56,462 bases of DNA from an uncultured Woeseiaceae bacterium (GCA_945788625.1 CALZMQ010000035.1:1-56462), one strand, 5' to 3'; numbered from the stretch's first letter, positions 45,633 through 54,427 are shown. Translations and numbers: made by a program. The notes: generated from the letters alone by a model not told the origin.

Positions 45633-46265
45633 ATGCAAATCGAGCGAATTCGCGCCCAAATCGAAGATGGGAAGAGCATCGAACAGGAGAAAGGCACACT
45701 GCATCGAGCGGTCATCAACCTGGCCAAGCTTAACGGCATGAGCGCTACCGAGTTGGACGTGGAGAAGGTAGTCGACTTCGTTACCGAGTATATTGAACAT
45801 GCGCCGGCACTGATGATGATCATTGAAGAAGCAGCGGCAATGAACGGCGCACAGCCCGATGTCCAGCCAATCCTCGACGCCACTGAAGAATACTTTTTCG
45901 CGCCAGATGACATTATTCCCGACCATTATGGTCTGGTCGGATTGTTGGACGATGCGTATCTGACTCACACCCTGATGGAAGCGATCTCTGACAGGTACAA
46001 ATCGCAAACTGGAAAATCGTTATTGCCGATAGGCGCGCACGAGATGAACACGTTTATCAGAAGACTGATCGGAGAACCGTTTGTCAGCCTCCTCGACGAG
46101 CATGTATCGACGACGCTTGATGGTTTAAGCGGCGAACAAGACATGAACCAGATCCTGGTCGTACTTGCTCAATTGAATTTGTCTTCAGTTCCAGACCCAA
46201 TATGGGGAAACGCGCAACTAACCGAGATTACCGGCTCACGAATTGAGGCACTGGGCAAATTGTGA
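45633..46265 (+). CDS. hypothetical protein with YkvA/DUF1232-like motif
   Basis: A 210-residue, mostly helical cytoplasmic protein. The segment EEYFFAPDDIIPDHYGLVGL followed by LDDAYLTHTL matches the YkvA/DUF1232 core (YxxxPxDxIPDxxxxxGxLDD). No membrane helix is obvious. No enzyme motif was found. It stands alone between the exported operon and the minus-strand leader-peptide gene. Confidence 0.65.
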   Translation: MQIERIRAQIEDGKSIEQEKGTLHRAVINLAKLNGMSATELDVEKVVDFVTEYIEHAPALMMIIEEAAAMNGAQPDVQPILDATEEYFFAPDDIIPDHYGLVGLLDDAYLTHTLMEAISDRYKSQTGKSLLPIGAHEMNTFIRRLIGEPFVSLLDEHVSTTLDGLSGEQDMNQILVVLAQLNLSSVPDPIWGNAQLTEITGSRIEALGKL

Positions 46266-46597
46266 GGCCAGAAGAGCCTATTCGGGCTTCTTCGCCACAA
46301 TGAACATGCCTTTCCCAAGCCCATCGACGGCGAACCCGCTTCCGCCGATTCACGCCCTCACGTGGTTCGGGATCCACCGCAGCGCCAGCCGGCTCCGCAG
46401 ACCCGACCGTCCCTGGCCATCAATGCCTCAATCCATAAAGCCCCGGTGGCCGCTGAAAAAACCTCGGTTCGACCCCGGTTTCCTGGCATTGAGACCGGCA
46501 TGATAGATGCTCTGTGCGCAGCTCGATCAAAGTAGTCCGTGGCGCGCCAACCGCGCCATCCGCATCAAGTATGCGCAGGCCCTCCTGGACTGGCGCC
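46266..46597. other. gene-poor stretch with possible methyltransferase tail remnant
   Basis: About 330 bp without a complete gene. On the minus strand 46277-46333 reads FAVDGLGKGMFIVAKKPE and a TAG, similar to the last strand of some SAM-dependent methyltransferases. This is too short for certainty. On the plus strand 46530-46600 reads NRAIRIKYAQALLDWRLM, also protein-like, but without a start. Both look like gene scraps. Confidence 0.3.
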
Positions 46598-47227
46598 TTA
46601 TGCGACTTGTTTCTTCGAGGCGGCCTCGATCAAAGCAACGATGATCGATGCGGCACCTGTGATGGCGGCGGCCACGATGGCACCACCTGCGGTAACCACC
46701 GCCGCCATGACCACAGCATCGTCCAGCCCGACTACCATCGGTATCGCGATCGTCATGGGTAGATCGATATAGAGGTGCTCCGCGTCTTCCTCGAACACCT
46801 GCACGGTCACGTTCGCCGGTACCTTGACGCCGAACTCCTCCTCGACACACCTCACGGGATCGTCGACCAGCGCCCGCCTGTAGGCGTCGTCCTTCCAGGC
46901 CTTGCCCACGAGGACGAGCCGTACGCGATAATGAATCTTCCGCTCATCGCTCAGCGTCGGGTCGGCGAGGATCTTGTCCATCGTGTCCGGGAATGACGGG
47001 TCAAAGTCGTCCGCCAGCCCCGGCGGTCGCTGGGGTATGACGATGTTCATGGTTTCCGCATCGCTGCGCACGACATGAATGTTGAGGGCGGCGGGAAGTT
47101 CAGTTTTCAACTCGCTGCTGAGGGTGCCCTTGGGGTCTGCCAAGAACCTCTCGCAGAGGCTCCTATCCTTGAGAAGCTGCTGAACAACCTTGGCCCGGTT
47201 TTCTCTGCTCAGTGAGAACTCGGCCAT
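46598..47227 (-). CDS. candidate RiPP precursor with two NHLP leader domains and hydrophobic tail
   Basis: A 209-residue protein. GAGGAG lies seven bases before ATG 47227, so translation start is well supported. Residues about 11-66 and 105-157 each read as a nitrile-hydratase-alpha-like leader (NHLP): LLKDRSLCERFLADPKGTLS ending NIVIPQ, and KAWKDDAYRRALVDDPVRCV ending LYIDLP. Residues 158-209 are a hydrophobic Gly/Ala/Val-rich tail (MAAVVTAGGAIVAAAITGAA) with a Gly-Gly at 181-182 and a Lys-Lys near the end. NHLP leaders usually guide modification of a C-terminal core peptide. No radical SAM, cyclodehydratase or peptidase-ABC gene is visible nearby, so the tail could instead be a membrane anchor. 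Confidence 0.75.
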   Translation of the reverse strand: MAEFSLSRENRAKVVQQLLKDRSLCERFLADPKGTLSSELKTELPAALNIHVVRSDAETMNIVIPQRPPGLADDFDPSFPDTMDKILADPTLSDERKIHYRVRLVLVGKAWKDDAYRRALVDDPVRCVEEEFGVKVPANVTVQVFEEDAEHLYIDLPMTIAIPMVVGLDDAVVMAAVVTAGGAIVAAAITGAASIIVALIEAASKKQVA

Positions 47228-47359
47228 ATGGTTTCTCCTCGGTTGTGTGGACTTCACGTAAGTCCTCGATAATCTTCGTCCTTCCCCCACAGGCCGTCAA
47301 TTACGGTTTCCCTCAAGCTACCGGTGACTTGTTTCCTGTGAAACGAGGCCCGTGTAACG

Positions 47360-47488
47360 CCAGCCGACGTAAAGTGGGTGCCGAACGACCCGGTAAGAGA
47401 GCGACTGCTTTAAGGTCGGCGGCTCGTAGTCGAGGCCGCGGGCATACCGCCGGGTCTGGCGAAGGCCGAAGAGATCGAAATGACCGAT
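47360..47488 (-). pseudogene. fragment of a methanethiol S-methyltransferase-like (MddA/NnrU) gene
   Basis: The minus strand reads IGHFDLFGLRQ, then GLDYEPPTLKQSLSYRVVRH and PLYVGW. This is the hallmark core of MddA-type isoprenylcysteine-methyltransferase relatives. The reading breaks off right after VGW, in place of the last two helices, and no good start exists upstream. This is an internal relic of an integral membrane methyltransferase. Confidence 0.65.
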
Positions 47489-47601
47489 GCGTGAGATGCG
47501 CATGCAAATGTTGCACGCGGTTGGCACAGCGAGGCTCCCGAAAATTACGGACGCCGCGGTAACCGATTGAGGCTGAAGGGCGGAATCGAACAACTGTCGG
47601 T

Positions 47602-47671
47602 CTGAAAATCCGCGTGTCGGCAGTTCAACCGAGCTGGCGTAGCCAGCGTTCCATTCCGCCCCTGTTCACCA
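47602..47671 (+). pseudogene. tRNA 3'-half-like fragment, Phe-type anticodon loop, with T-arm insertion
   Basis: CTGAAAATCCGCGTGTCGG looks like an anticodon loop (GAA, Phe) with 3' stem and class I variable loop. CAGTTCAA follows, and TTCCGCCCCTGTTCACCA resembles a T-arm 3' strand and acceptor end. About 25 bp with a CTGGC/GCCAG hairpin interrupt the T-loop. The D-arm and 5' acceptor strand are not seen. Related shorter matches occur at 54497-54538. Such tRNA 3' ends are typical attachment or recombination scars. Confidence 0.4.
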
Positions 47672-47723
47672 ATTCATTCCTAAATCACTGGATACCCAGA
47701 GATCGGCGTCATTCCTGCGCCGT

Positions 47724-48641
47724 TCATTTGGTCAGGCGTATCGTCCAGTCGGCGCCCGCCCGCACCTTGAACTGCTCTGCAAAGTTGCCGCTGTTGACGG
47801 CCAATCCTATTGTCTGTAACGAGTCGGAGTAGAGCAAAGGCGATCCCGGATCGACATGGCCAAACGATTTGGCGTAAGGAATCCTCTGTTGGAAGACCTG
47901 TCTGTCGGCGTGAGAGATTTCTACGAGCACCGCGGGGTTGTCTTGCGGCGAAAGGCCCAGAGCATCGACGAGTGATTTGGGGATGTTGGTTACAACATTG
48001 CCAAAGGGTGTTTCTATGTGCGTAACGCTTCCGACCACGCCACCATCGTCCAGCTTCTTTGCTTGCTGGTAGGGTAATCTTTCGATCTTCGGTTCCAGCA
48101 GCGGGCCCACCTCTTCAAATCGAATAACAGCAGCCGCCAGCCGGGCACCCGTGTACGCATAGACATCCCGTCCGTGAAACGTATGTGAGTTCTCAGAGCC
48201 GGGCCTGCGATTGACGGTTTCGTCGATTTGTCGGATCTCCCGAATTCCCTGGTTGTCTGCGACCAGTGTCAGGCTGCCATTGTCCGGGGTAACCACGTAA
48301 TGACCGGTGCCTGTTTTTGCAACTACAGACTTTCGATCCGTGCCGACGCCGGGGTCGACGACGGACACGAAAACGGTTCCTTCAGGCCAGTAGTCGATGG
48401 TGCCGGCCAGCATGTAAGAGGCCTGCCACACATTGAACGGCTCGATGTGGTGCGTCAGGTCGTGGACCTGCAGATTCGGGTCGACGCTTAGCGCAACGCC
48501 CTTCATGCTGGCGACAAAGCGTTCCGTTGTGCCGAAATCGGATGACAACACCAGCGCTCGCTGCGACTCGTCGGCAACAGCGCTGGTTGTTAGGGCTATA
48601 ATAATTGCACAGGCGGCAAGTTGGCCGAGCGTTCGAAACAT
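47724..48641 (-). CDS. exported SAM hydrolase (adenosine-forming; DUF62 family)
   Basis: The family hydrolyses S-adenosylmethionine to adenosine and methionine. Signature motifs: LSSDFGTTERFVASMKGVAL, DLTHHI, VFVSVVDPGVGTDRKS, VVTPDNGSLTLV and HTFHGRDVYAYTGARLA. ATG 48641 gives a signal peptide (MFRTLGQLAACAIIIALTTS, cleavage after AVA). A periplasmic SAM hydrolase is odd because SAM is cytoplasmic; it may act on imported or leaked SAM-like nucleosides. It lies head to head with a paralogue; the start codons are 49 bp apart. Confidence 0.88.
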   Translation of the reverse strand: MFRTLGQLAACAIIIALTTSAVADESQRALVLSSDFGTTERFVASMKGVALSVDPNLQVHDLTHHIEPFNVWQASYMLAGTIDYWPEGTVFVSVVDPGVGTDRKSVVAKTGTGHYVVTPDNGSLTLVADNQGIREIRQIDETVNRRPGSENSHTFHGRDVYAYTGARLAAAVIRFEEVGPLLEPKIERLPYQQAKKLDDGGVVGSVTHIETPFGNVVTNIPKSLVDALGLSPQDNPAVLVEISHADRQVFQQRIPYAKSFGHVDPGSPLLYSDSLQTIGLAVNSGNFAEQFKVRAGADWTIRLTK

Positions 48642-48690
48642 TGGGTGTGCGCCTCTGTCACAATACGAAGAAACTCGAGGGGGACAGTAT

Positions 48691-49518
48691 ATGAAGAAAC
48701 GTCTGCAGTCGGACTTTGGCGTCAAAGACGCAGCGGTCGCTTCGATGAAAGGCGTCGCGGTCAGCGTTTCCCGGGATCTCGACATTTACGATCTGACGCA
48801 CGAGGTTCCCACGTACGATATCTGGGAAGCTTCCCTGCGACTGGCGCAGGCGGCCGGGTATTGGCCAAGCGGCACGGTATTCGTGTCCGTCGTCGACCCC
48901 GGCGTCGGCACGGAACGCAAGTCGGTCGTCCTGAAAACGAAATCCGGTCATTACTTCGTATCGCCGGACAACGGAAGCCTGACCGCAGTCGCGGAGCAAC
49001 TTGGTGTGGAGGCGGTCAGGGAAATTGACGAAGCCGTCAACCGCCTCGCAAATTCGGAAAAGTCCTATACGTTTCACGGCCGCGATGTGTATGCATACAC
49101 CGGCGCCCGCCTTGCGGCCGGTGTGATCTCGTTCGCGGAAGTCGGGCGTGAACTCCCGGCCCAAGTGTTGTCGATCCCCTATCAGAAAGCGCGGATCCAG
49201 GAGGGGCGCATATTCGGCAATATCGAGATACTCGATCCCCAGTTCGGAAACATCTGGACCAACATCGATCGCGAGACGTTCAAAGCTCTCGAATTAAGCC
49301 CAGGTGACAGCGTCCGGATCGCAATCTTCAACGACGGTAAAGAGGTGTTGACGCAAGAATTGCCTTTTTTCCCGACATTCGGTCGGGTGGCCGTCGGCGA
49401 ACCGTTACTTTATTTGAACAGTCTCAATAATGTGTCACTGGCAATCAACCAGGGAAATTACTCCGAAACATTCGACATACAATCCGGTGCGAGCTGGAGC
49501 ATAAGGATAGAAAAATGA
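48691..49518 (+). CDS. SAM hydrolase (DUF62) paralogue without signal peptide
   Basis: It shares the whole family signature with its divergent neighbour (SDFGVKDAAVASMKGVAV, VFVSVVDPGVGTERKSVVLK, FVSPDNGSL, TFHGRDVYAYTGARLAAGV). ATG 48691 has GAGGGGG upstream and produces MKKRLQSDFG, which lacks any export signal; the N-terminus looks trimmed right up to the first motif. The frame is open upstream to 48433, but that is the shadow of the other gene. Its stop overlaps the start of the TonB receptor (ATGA at 49515-49518), so the two are translationally coupled. Enzyme activity is likely but the location is uncertain. Confidence 0.85.
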   Translation: MKKRLQSDFGVKDAAVASMKGVAVSVSRDLDIYDLTHEVPTYDIWEASLRLAQAAGYWPSGTVFVSVVDPGVGTERKSVVLKTKSGHYFVSPDNGSLTAVAEQLGVEAVREIDEAVNRLANSEKSYTFHGRDVYAYTGARLAAGVISFAEVGRELPAQVLSIPYQKARIQEGRIFGNIEILDPQFGNIWTNIDRETFKALELSPGDSVRIAIFNDGKEVLTQELPFFPTFGRVAVGEPLLYLNSLNNVSLAINQGNYSETFDIQSGASWSIRIEK

Positions 49519-51866
49519 ATCGACTAAACAGGCGCAAGGTTTTGGGCATCGTCTCATTCCCATTGGTATTACTGACAATCAATAGCGCTTTGGCGCAGGC
49601 TCAGGAAGAGGCGACTGAAGAGATTGTTGTGGTCGGTACGCGCGGTGACGCGCGTAATCCCCTGGAGAGCGCCGTACCGGTCGACCTCATCAGTGCCGAT
49701 GAAATTGCCTCGGCGCACTCCTTTGGCGGGGAACTGGGCGAATTGCTGCAAGCGTTGGCACCGTCATTCAGCTTTCCCCGTCAGTCCAATTCGGGTTTGG
49801 GAGACCACGTGCGTGCGGCACAACTTCGCGGCATGAGCCCGGACCATGTGCTGGTGCTGGTCAATGGCAAGCGGCAACATACGGCTGCCGTAGTCTCCCT
49901 GGAAACAAAGATCGGGCTGGGCACGAACCCGTTCGACTTCAACACGATTCCCCTGATCGCCATCGAGCGAATCGAGATTCTGAGAGATGGCGCAGGTGCA
50001 CAGTACGGGTCGGATGCAATCGCCGGCGTTATCAATATCGTTCTTAAGGATGCCGCCCAGGGTGGCTCGGTTGTGGCGTCGTACGGACAGCATCGAACCG
50101 ATTTCGAACCGATTGGCGATGATATCGAAGACGGGGACACCTTCTCGGTGGCGGCGGATTACGGATTTGCCATTGGTGATGGTGGCAGCGTGCGAATTGG
50201 CGGTGAATATCGCACTCGCGATGCGACAAACCGTGCGGGCATAGGTGTACTGCCTTTCTTCGAGGACCAGACGCCCGCCAACCAGGCGCTGGATCCCGCG
50301 CGTGTTTTCGCGCCGGGTGACGGTGGCGCTGACGACATTTACCTTTTTTACAATGCGACGATTCCGGTCGGCGAGCGCGAATTCTATTCGTTCGGTCGTT
50401 ACTCCAATCGCGATACCGAAGGTACGGGCTTCTTCCGGTACCCGGACGGATTCACCAGCCTGCCCAGTGTTCACCCGAACGGTTTTCGGCCGATCACCAC
50501 TGGCGACAATACGGACAGTTCGCTCAGCCTGGGATTGCGCGGTAACAACTTCGAGTCTGACTGGGATGTGAGCCTGACGATTGGCAAGAACGATTTCGAC
50601 TCGGGTGTCGAGAGTTCCGCCAATCCCTCCCTTGGGCCGACCAGCCCCACGACATTCAATCTCGGCGGCTTCGAGTTTACGCAGACGACGCTCAATGCCG
50701 ACGTTGTAAGGGAGTTCGAGCCCGCCGCGCTCAATTCGCCATTGACCTTCGCCTACGGCGCAGAGCTGCGTTTCGAAGACTACGAAACGAGTGCCGGTGA
50801 CCCGGCATCCTACGAAGCCGGACCATTCATTGCGGGTATTGGTGCGCAAGCCGGGCCAGGATTGCCGGCCGATCGCGTGGCAGATGTCGACCGCAGCGTT
50901 TACGCAGCTTACGTCGACGTCGAGGCGGACCTGTCGGATCAATTCAGCGTCGGTGCTGCGGCACGTTTCGAGGACTATGACGACTTCGGCAACGCGTTGA
51001 CCGGAAAGCTGATGGGACGCATCGAGGTTACAGACACTTTCGCAATACGTGGCGCCGCCGGAACCAACTTTCGCGCACCGTCGCTGGCGCAGACCGGGTA
51101 CGAGCGCGCGACCACCAATTTCGGGGCCGGCGGCATGCTGGAGCTCTTTCGCCTGCTGCCGGTATCCGACCCGGACGCCATTGCAGAGGGCGCGGTTGCG
51201 CTGCAGGAGGAAGAGTCGACAAACCTGAGCATTGGATTCGTTTATGACTCCGGCGCCGCTTTCCAGCTTACGCTTGACTATTTCCAGATCGATGTCGACG
51301 ATCGAATCACGCTCATCAATGCCGGAAACAACATTCAGTACTTTACCAACCTGATCGATACGGAAACCGACGGTTTCGACATCGTGGCCTCCGGGGTAAT
51401 CGAGGCCGGTGCAGGCGCAATAGACTGGCGTGTTTCCTACAACAAATCGGAAACGGATGCGAAGAACCCGAGCGTGCTCGGCGTGGAAGACCTGAACACC
51501 GTCGAAACCGCTGCACCGGAAGACAAGCTCATCCTATCCGGCAACTGGACGGCTGACCGATGGTCAGCGCTGCTTCGCCTGACGCAGTACGGCGATACCA
51601 CACGTGTGTTCGATTTCGGTGGAGGATTCGAACCGAACCAGACCTATGGTTCTGTGTGGTCCGTGGACGCAGAGTTTGCAGCCGAGATCTCGGACGCCTG
51701 GACGGTCGCTATCGGTGCCGATAACCTGTTGGACGAATACCCTGACCGCTCCAGCGATGACATCAATTACTTCGGGCATTTGCCATACGACGTATTATCG
51801 GGGATCGGTATGAATGGCCGGTACGTGTACATTCGCACGCAGTATGATTTCCAGGGCGGCTGGTGA
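49515..51866 (+). CDS. TonB-dependent outer-membrane receptor
   Basis: A 783-residue receptor. The signal peptide is VLGIVSFPLVLLTINSALAQ. The TonB box region is TEEIVVVGTRGDARNPLES. The plug contains LRGMSPDHVLVLVNGKRQHT, ALIAIERIEILRDGAGAQYG-like IAIERIEILRDGAGAQYGSD and AGVINIVLKD. The barrel ends YIRTQYDFQGGW. Translational coupling to a SAM hydrolase suggests that the ligand is a nucleoside or sulfonium compound, which is inference. The permease gene follows after 35 bp. Confidence 0.93.
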   Translation: MNRLNRRKVLGIVSFPLVLLTINSALAQAQEEATEEIVVVGTRGDARNPLESAVPVDLISADEIASAHSFGGELGELLQALAPSFSFPRQSNSGLGDHVRAAQLRGMSPDHVLVLVNGKRQHTAAVVSLETKIGLGTNPFDFNTIPLIAIERIEILRDGAGAQYGSDAIAGVINIVLKDAAQGGSVVASYGQHRTDFEPIGDDIEDGDTFSVAADYGFAIGDGGSVRIGGEYRTRDATNRAGIGVLPFFEDQTPANQALDPARVFAPGDGGADDIYLFYNATIPVGEREFYSFGRYSNRDTEGTGFFRYPDGFTSLPSVHPNGFRPITTGDNTDSSLSLGLRGNNFESDWDVSLTIGKNDFDSGVESSANPSLGPTSPTTFNLGGFEFTQTTLNADVVREFEPAALNSPLTFAYGAELRFEDYETSAGDPASYEAGPFIAGIGAQAGPGLPADRVADVDRSVYAAYVDVEADLSDQFSVGAAARFEDYDDFGNALTGKLMGRIEVTDTFAIRGAAGTNFRAPSLAQTGYERATTNFGAGGMLELFRLLPVSDPDAIAEGAVALQEEESTNLSIGFVYDSGAAFQLTLDYFQIDVDDRITLINAGNNIQYFTNLIDTETDGFDIVASGVIEAGAGAIDWRVSYNKSETDAKNPSVLGVEDLNTVETAAPEDKLILSGNWTADRWSALLRLTQYGDTTRVFDFGGGFEPNQTYGSVWSVDAEFAAEISDAWTVAIGADNLLDEYPDRSSDDINYFGHLPYDVLSGIGMNGRYVYIRTQYDFQGGW

Positions 51867-51901
51867 CAGACTGAAGCGACGGTAATCGGCGCACTCGCAA
51901 A

Positions 51902-53230
51902 GTGCCAGGCGGCAGCAACCGCAAGTTTCGCTTTACGACCGTCACCGCGGTCGTAATTGCGAACATGGTTGGTACCGGGGTGTTCACCAGCCTCGGTTTC
52001 CAGCTGCTGGAAATCCACTCCGGCTTCGCGTTACTCGCACTCTGGGCGGTCGGCGGAATATCCGCCCTGTGTGGGGCCATGACCTATGCCGAACTCGGCG
52101 CCGCGCTGCCACGCTCGGGCGGCGAATACAATTTTCTTGCCCGCATATTCCACCCGGCCGCCGGTTTCGTTTCCGGCTGGGTATCCGCAACGATCGGCTT
52201 CGCCGGGCCTTGTGCGCTTGCCGCAATGACCTTCGCCGCCTACGCAACGTCGGTGTTCGACACGGGTACCTCGCCCTGGGTGCGCCCGGCGCTCGCCGCG
52301 GGACTGGTGATCGCCCTGGGCCTGACACATGCCTCGAATCACCGTACCAGTGGCGGGACCCAGGTCGTATTCACTGTCCTGAAGGTCGCCGTGATCGTCG
52401 TTTTCTGTGTGGCTGCCCTGATGTTCGTCGGCGAACCGCAATCAACCAGTTTCCTGCCGGTAGCCGACGATGGCGGGACACTCTTCAGCGCTGAATTCGC
52501 CGTGGCCCTGATCTATGTGAGCTACGCCTATACGGGCTGGAACGTCGCGACGTATCTCAGCAGCGAACTCGAGGATCCGCAGCGTAACCTGCCAATCATT
52601 CTCTTCAGTGGCACGGCGGTGGTCATGCTGTTGTATGTGGCTCTGAACTACGTGTTCCTGAGCGTCGCGCCGATGGAGGCGATGCGCGGCGAGGTCGAGG
52701 TTGGCTACATTGCGGCGCGCGCGGCTTTTGGTGACGTTGGTGGCCGGCTCACCGGACTGGTGCTGGCCGCGCTCCTCGTCTCCACGGTGAGCGCAATGAC
52801 GCTCGCCGGTCCCCGGGTCCTGCAGGTCATTGGCGAGGACTTCCACGCCCTGCGTTTCTTCGCGCGCACTAACCGCGATGGCATCCCGACGGTCGCGATT
52901 TACACTCAGACGGCGTTATCGGTGATCTTCATCCTGAGCGCGGGCTTCGAGTCCGTCCTGGTCTTTGCCGGCTTCACGCTCGCGCTCAACAGCTTCGTCA
53001 CCGTGCTCAGCGTATTCGTCCTGCGCTGGCGGCAGCCGCGGCTTCCGCGACCCTACCGGACTTTCGGCTATCCGGTGACGCCGCTGTTGTACCTGGTGCT
53101 CACGGGCTGGACGCTCGCGTTCGTGCTCGTCAACAAGCCGGTGGAGGGCCTGTTCGGCTTGGGTGTAATTGCCGCCGGCCTGGTCTTCTATCTCGTGTCC
53201 GCGCGCGCCAGCAGCGCTTCGCGGTCGTAA
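51902..53230 (+). CDS. APC-family amino-acid permease
   Basis: An inner-membrane transporter of the amino acid-polyamine-organocation family with about twelve helices. The helix 1 motif is IANMVGTGVFTSLGF and the helix 6 region is YVSYAYTGWNVATYLSSELE, with EDPQRNLP. It resembles the YkbA/LAT branch. It starts at GTG 51902 with no strong ribosome-binding site. The tight gap after the receptor (35 bp) suggests one uptake operon: receptor across the outer membrane, permease across the inner. The substrate might be methionine or a related compound if the SAM hydrolase is part of the pathway (inference). Confidence 0.9.
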   Translation: MPGGSNRKFRFTTVTAVVIANMVGTGVFTSLGFQLLEIHSGFALLALWAVGGISALCGAMTYAELGAALPRSGGEYNFLARIFHPAAGFVSGWVSATIGFAGPCALAAMTFAAYATSVFDTGTSPWVRPALAAGLVIALGLTHASNHRTSGGTQVVFTVLKVAVIVVFCVAALMFVGEPQSTSFLPVADDGGTLFSAEFAVALIYVSYAYTGWNVATYLSSELEDPQRNLPIILFSGTAVVMLLYVALNYVFLSVAPMEAMRGEVEVGYIAARAAFGDVGGRLTGLVLAALLVSTVSAMTLAGPRVLQVIGEDFHALRFFARTNRDGIPTVAIYTQTALSVIFILSAGFESVLVFAGFTLALNSFVTVLSVFVLRWRQPRLPRPYRTFGYPVTPLLYLVLTGWTLAFVLVNKPVEGLFGLGVIAAGLVFYLVSARASSASRS

Positions 53231-53377
53231 AACACTACTCATCCTGCAGGGCAAGAAAACGTTCCATCGTCTGTGGAAACCGCTTCAGCTCAAAGCCAAA
53301 ACGAATAACCAGTACCTGGGCCATAATCAGGCCATCCGTGCGGGTCAGTATTCAGTGCAACACAACAGGGATCATGA

Positions 53378-54427
53378 ATGATCCAACTCGACAATAAATC
53401 AAAGCGCCCGATTCGGCGCCCTGCTAATTCCACGGTGATGATTGCGGCACTCTTTCCCGTGTTCATCGCCTGTTCTGCCGAGACGCCTCAAAACCTGGCT
53501 GAGTCGGTTGCCACGCCGGAGGCGGTCAGCCCCTTTTCAATGCTGGTGGATCCCGGCGGCTGCGTCATCGAGCTGATCACCACGGCGAATCATGACGAGT
53601 ACCAGGTGCAGGGGGCTTCCGCGGATGGAAGGTTGCTTTCCATGGCCGCCCGTCTAGAGGGAGCGACCGAAGACGATCCAGTAACGCAAGTCTATGAAAT
53701 GGACCTGGCAACCGGGGAAAAGACGGATCTCTCCCACATGCTCCAGAATTCGGGAGCATTTTCACCGGATGGCAGATTCATCGTGGTGGCCCAGGAAACC
53801 GACAACGGCAAGACCGACATCTTCGAATATGAACGGGCAACCGGCAAACTGCGCCCGGTGGCATCGCACGAGGATTGGGACTGGCTTCCGAGCTACTCGC
53901 CCGACGGGCGGTTCATCCTGTTCAACTCTTACCGCGTGGAAGGGCAGTCGGATATTCACTTGTTCGAAAAATCCACCGGAACGCTAAGGCGTCTCAGCGA
54001 AGACCCCGGCTACGACGCCCACGCGAAGTTCTCCCCTGACGGGAAACGGATTCTCTATCATCGCCAGCAAGGCACGCGGGACGAGGGTGGGTACATTTTC
54101 GATCTGATCGTTTATGACATGGCAACCGGCCAGGAGACACAGCTGACGGATGGCGACTACGAGGAAAGCTATCCGGCCTGGGCGCCAGACGGCCGTCACA
54201 TCGTTTACAGCTCCGACATCGGCGGGAAACACGGGAAGCACAACCTCTACGTTCTGGCCCCGGACGGTGAGACCACTATCCGGCTGACCCAGGGAGACTG
54301 GATAGACAGATACGCGTATTGGAGCCCGGACGGGAAGTTCATCTATTTCAATTCGGACCGAGGCGGTGCAACGAACATCTACCGTATGCTGATGGATGGC
54401 GTGGAGTGTGTCAGGGAGGAGGTTTAG
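53378..54427 (+). CDS. TolB-like PD40 beta-propeller lipoprotein
   Basis: A 349-residue protein. The signal ends in a lipobox (FPVFIAC), so it is probably a lipoprotein. The body is made of PD40/WD40-like strands (GAFSPDGRFIVVAQETD, PSYSPDGRFILFNSYRV, AKFSPDGKRILYHRQQ, PAWAPDGRHIVYSSD and YWSPDGKFIYFNSDRGG). It is a beta-propeller like TolB or DPP4 propellers without the peptidase domain. No catalytic residues are seen. The 147 bp before it hold no gene. Confidence 0.88.
   Translation: MIQLDNKSKRPIRRPANSTVMIAALFPVFIACSAETPQNLAESVATPEAVSPFSMLVDPGGCVIELITTANHDEYQVQGASADGRLLSMAARLEGATEDDPVTQVYEMDLATGEKTDLSHMLQNSGAFSPDGRFIVVAQETDNGKTDIFEYERATGKLRPVASHEDWDWLPSYSPDGRFILFNSYRVEGQSDIHLFEKSTGTLRRLSEDPGYDAHAKFSPDGKRILYHRQQGTRDEGGYIFDLIVYDMATGQETQLTDGDYEESYPAWAPDGRHIVYSSDIGGKHGKHNLYVLAPDGETTIRLTQGDWIDRYAYWSPDGKFIYFNSDRGGATNIYRMLMDGVECVREEV

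Noticed and set aside
47059..47227. The leader-peptide gene as a circular bacteriocin precursor
   Set aside because: Circular bacteriocin precursors have short leaders and dedicated membrane immunity genes; here the leader is about 157 residues with NHLP features and no such neighbours are visible.
49764..50942. 392-codon frame antisense to the third TonB receptor
   Set aside because: Shadow of the receptor plug and barrel; no motif and no ribosome-binding site.
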